Assembly (NCBI GenBank): GCA_903813345.2
Contig: CAIIXF020000008.1
Coordinates: 33,442,867-33,506,866, forward strand
From: Owenia fusiformis
Lineage: Eukaryota > Annelida > Polychaeta > Sabellida > Oweniidae
Reading direction: 5' to 3'
DNA: 64,000 nt
Shown here: piece by piece, positions 61,180-64,000 of the stretch
Layout of the letters: each line of letters starts with the position of its first letter
Numbering within the stretch: the stretch's first letter is position 1
The notes under the pieces: model-generated
What the model saw: only the letters and a program-made list of their open reading frames with translations
The model's database searches: none
Told to the model about the DNA's origin: nothing
Translations under genes and position numbers: made by a program

Positions 61180-61690
61180 ACAAAGCCTGTTGTTTTGACT
61201 TTGGTGATTTCACATCACTGAAGTTTAAACATACACCGGTTGGAGAACCAGAGCCGAGGATACAGGACTTAGGAGTTTTACAGAGCCTGTTGTTTTGACT
61301 TTGGTGATTTCATATCACTGAAGTTTAAACATACACAAGTTGGAGAACCAGAGCAGAGGATACAGGACTTAGGAGTTTACAGAGCCTGTTGTTTTGACTT
61401 TGGTGATTTCACATCACTGAAGTTTAAACATACATCCGTTGAAGAACCAGAGCCGAGGATACAGGACTTAGGAGTTTACAGAGCCTGTTGTTTTGACTTT
61501 GGTGATTTCACATCACTGAAGTTTAAACATACACCAGTTGGAGAACCAGAGCCGAGGATACAGGACTTAGGAGTTTACAGAGCCTGTTGTTTTGATTTTG
61601 GTGATTTCACATCACGGAAGTTTAAACAGACACCAGTTGGAGAACCAGAGCCGAGGATACAGGACTTAGAAGTTTACAAAGCCCGTTGTT
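61180..61690 (+). repeat. about five tandem 99-100 bp repeats
   Basis: The CAGGACTTAGGAGTT motif recurs at 61263, 61363, 61462, 61561 and 61660 (spacing 100, 99, 99, 99). Each unit shares TTTGACTTTGGTGATTTC with the 90-bp array, so the two arrays are related. Confidence 0.85.
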
Positions 61691-62464
61691 TTGTTTTGAT
61701 ACAAGTGTATCGCTCAAGGGCATCAGTGTTTGAGAGCAAGACCCAAGACAGTTGCTGAGTTTAAGGTTTATGGAATTGGATGTTCCTTTTATCATATTGG
61801 TCTTGGGTGGAATATTATTTGTAATTATATGCTTTATGATCGTCATATGTTCCCGTGTGTGTATGAGAATAAGGGACGAAGAAGCCTCCGTTTCATCAGT
61901 TCAAATACCACCTACAACAGTTCCTGGTTTAGAATCTACCCTAGGCTTCAGCATGAACACTATGAATTTTGTGTAAAGATAGCTGTTTCCTACAATTAGA
62001 AGATACAAGACTTACAATCATATATGAACATTTTATATGGCGGATAACAATGGTGTGAACAAGTTTCAACAGTGATCGTCAATAATACATGGACTTTTGA
62101 GTTATGACAAGTGATGATGCAGAGAATTGTTCTTTGATTATATGAACTCTGGATATTATTATATACAGCATTAGTGATAGTGATAATTCATTTCGTTATA
62201 TGGACTCTGGAGTTTTTGGGATAGAATCAAGAAAATAACTTCATTACATACTTGAAATTAAATGTACTTTTATTTGGGCTTATAAACGCCACAATATATT
62301 GTTTTGTATTATATATATAAAATTATATATTCTGTTTAATTCTTTAGGGACAAAGCACATTTAACGTGTGCCGTGCAATCCACAAGTAAACACCGTTTAC
62401 TAAACAGTGGTCTTTTTATTAGCCACACTACCACATATCCACAAAAAAGGCCAAACTGTTACAC

Positions 62465-62482
62465 TGGTGGCAGCGGTGGGAT
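62465..62482 (+). other. primer-binding site complementary to tRNA-Leu
   Basis: TGGTGGCAGCGGTGGGAT is the exact complement of the 3' end of animal tRNA-Leu (AAG/TAG type: ATCCCACCGCTGCCA plus CCA), recalled from general knowledge of that tRNA. It lies one base after the putative LTR end and 48 bp before the gag ATG, the expected place for priming reverse transcription. Confidence 0.8.
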
Positions 62483-62530
62483 TGATTGTTTCTGAAGATT
62501 TAAACCAGAGGTACATTATACAGTTTCAAG

Positions 62531-64000
62531 ATGGATCCAGAGCCCAGTCTCCCATATCCGAAGCGTGGAGATTATGTAGATTTTGAAGGGGAGACTCCTG
62601 TATATATGAAGACATATTCTGGGGAATTTAGGAATCCTGGAGTTAAGGATCCAATGAGAGAAACTGTGGAGAGAGGATTGCCTAGTAGTTTCGGTACAGG
62701 ATATTGGTCTAGAGGAGGATTGACCAATCTAGAGACGCCAGCAAATCCCTTTAGTAAGGATAAGATGAATCCTTCTGTGAGAAGACAGAGTCCAAGGACA
62801 GCTACCATGATTGATCCGCCTTTGACTAAGAACCAGTCAGAGGATAAAGTGAAACAAGAGTTAACTATGGTGGAAGGTCAGCTTCGAGATCAGTTGTCTG
62901 TTTTTGGGAATATTGAAGAGGCACAAAAGAAACAGTTCGATAATATTAGAGAGACCCAACAAAGACAAACTCATAGTATGAGTCGAATGGCAGAGCAAAT
63001 GGAAGAGAACAGACATATGCAACAAATAAGAGAAGAAAAACGACAGATAAGAGGTGAGAAAAAAGAGTATTTGTTGCAGGCGATCCTCGAAGAATTACAG
63101 AGTAATACGGAAGCAGCTAGTACAGAGACCAAGTCCAATGGTGTTTTGTATGCAGGGAAGGCTACTGATAATGACTTGTATGTAACTCCAAGTGGAGCTC
63201 AAAGGGGAGCACAATGGTCGCCTCCATTGTCTATTAGTCGGGATAAGCCTAAAGACGAGTGTTTGACACCTACTCCAGAAAGGAGGCCATGGAAGTTGGA
63301 GAGACAAGACAGAATGTACACAACTCCGACACACAAGCCTGCTAGTAGAGACCATGGAGATACTAAGTTCATGCAGAGTAACCAAGTGAAATTATGTGCT
63401 TCAGAAAGCCAGTATGCTGCACAGGAAATTGTAGGCCCAAGGAAGGGGCATATTCATAGGAACCATGATTCTGAGAAACAATTTCCTCTTGATGAACATG
63501 AATTTGAGACTAGAGTTCCATGTGGCGATTCTGCTACTGAGAAGAGTGGAAAATTTCATACCAATTCCTCCGGTGAGTCAATGGACTTAATGAGGATGTT
63601 AAGTCAGATGTCCAAGCCTAGGAACAGGATCAAGCCTGAGACTTACAATGGAACAATTCCTTGGCAAGAGTACCGAGCTCACTTTGAAATATGTGCTAGA
63701 GCCAATGGCTGGACTTCCGAAGAAAAAAATGAGTACTTAGCTACCAGTCTGCGAGGTACCGCCCAACACATTGTGTTGGAAATGGAAGCTGGGTACACGT
63801 ATGACCAATTGGTTTTAGCCTTGGAGAAAAGATATGGGCCTGGTGGAAAAGCTGAGATATATGAGGCCGAATTACTTGGGCGAGTGAGGAAGCCAAAGGA
63901 ATCATTACAAACTTTAGGACAGGATATCAGGCGACTTACAGCATTGGCATATCCTGAGATGAGTAGGTCAGAACAGGACCGATTAGCAAGGCGTAGTTTT
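62531..64000 (+). CDS. Ty3/Gypsy gag (5' part, runs off the window)
   Basis: Open from ATG 62531 to the window end, 490 codons without a stop. The N-terminal third starts MDPEPSLPYPKRGDYVDF; about 115-180 is a charged, coiled-coil-like stretch rich in E, K, Q and R. From about residue 368 it reads as a retrotransposon gag/capsid domain: ETYNGTIPWQEYRAHFEICA, then EYLATSLRGTA, then LEKRYGP, typical of metazoan Gypsy gag. A zinc knuckle, protease, reverse transcriptase and integrase would lie beyond the window. The intact frame suggests a recent, possibly active, insertion. Confidence 0.85.
   Translation, partial: MDPEPSLPYPKRGDYVDFEGETPVYMKTYSGEFRNPGVKDPMRETVERGLPSSFGTGYWSRGGLTNLETPANPFSKDKMNPSVRRQSPRTATMIDPPLTKNQSEDKVKQELTMVEGQLRDQLSVFGNIEEAQKKQFDNIRETQQRQTHSMSRMAEQMEENRHMQQIREEKRQIRGEKKEYLLQAILEELQSNTEAASTETKSNGVLYAGKATDNDLYVTPSGAQRGAQWSPPLSISRDKPKDECLTPTPERRPWKLERQDRMYTTPTHKPASRDHGDTKFMQSNQVKLCASESQYAAQEIVGPRKGHIHRNHDSEKQFPLDEHEFETRVPCGDSATEKSGKFHTNSSGESMDLMRMLSQMSKPRNRIKPETYNGTIPWQEYRAHFEICARANGWTSEEKNEYLATSLRGTAQHIVLEMEAGYTYDQLVLALEKRYGPGGKAEIYEAELLGRVRKPKESLQTLGQDIRRLTALAYPEMSRSEQDRLARRSF

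Larger units (their letters stand above)
58308..62463 (+). repeat. putative 4.16 kb 5' LTR of a Ty3/Gypsy element
   Basis: It starts TGTAACA directly after the foldback element and ends TGTTACA one base before a primer-binding site, so the termini are perfect 7-bp inverted repeats of TG...CA type. It holds a CRE-like TGACGTCA (58706-58713) and TATATAA (58721-58727), as expected for U3. Two tandem arrays occupy 59341-60600 and about 61180-61690. The length is far above the few hundred bp usual for Gypsy LTRs. The 3' LTR is outside the window, so this is not proven. Confidence 0.55.

Overview
This 64 kb window is AT-rich, repeat-laden animal genomic DNA, most likely from an invertebrate such as a marine lophotrochozoan, hemichordate, cephalochordate or cnidarian. 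It has spliced exons with GTAAGT donors, intron-sized gaps, cGAS-like receptor (cGLR/Mab21) genes, piggyBac, Tc1/mariner and Ty3/Gypsy elements and many foldback/MITE insertions. No operons, Shine-Dalgarno sites, rRNA or tRNA genes were seen. Identities and alignments were judged by eye; the species cannot be named from the sequence.

Layout. 1-5.9 kb: mostly non-coding, with a decayed piggyBac transposase. 5.9-29.1 kb (unit A) and 32.6-54.0 kb (unit B) are a tandem, same-orientation segmental duplication. Each unit carries the same divergent gene pair. On the minus strand is a very large exon (about 1,456 codons) encoding a VWA domain split by about nine helical repeats, then a papain-like domain lacking two catalytic residues, then a CxxC/CxxC zinc ribbon. 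Candidate upstream exons lie 6-10 kb away, including a 96-bp phase 1-1 exon present twice per unit. On the plus strand is an intronless cGLR with a complete E/D/D nucleotidyltransferase triad. Both units also hold an inverted 3' fragment of a cGLR between the two genes. The VWA gene of unit A is open throughout; that of unit B has a single in-frame TAA, while all its indels keep the frame. Both cGLR genes are open.

Comparing A with B works as a natural empty-site assay. A alone carries a mariner remnant, a 1.55 kb element with 8-bp target duplications (itself holding a nested element), a 2.1 kb element full of TACCG repeats, and a 3.6 kb element with G-run ends and a 7-bp target duplication. 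B alone carries several foldback elements and one LTR-like 175-bp insert. Two further terminal-inverted-repeat elements lie between the units.

55.5-64 kb: a third, broken cGLR copy on the minus strand is cut off at a 1.4 kb foldback element built of AAAGCG-type repeats. This abuts an apparent Ty3/Gypsy retrotransposon: a possible 4.16 kb 5' LTR with 90-bp and 99-bp tandem arrays, an 18-nt primer-binding site matching tRNA-Leu, and the start of a gag frame running off the window.

The most interesting biological hypothesis is that the cGLR and the VWA/pseudoprotease protein form a co-duplicated divergent pair, possibly an innate immune sensor with a partner. This rests on linkage and co-duplication only; the two copies count as one duplication event, so it remains inference.
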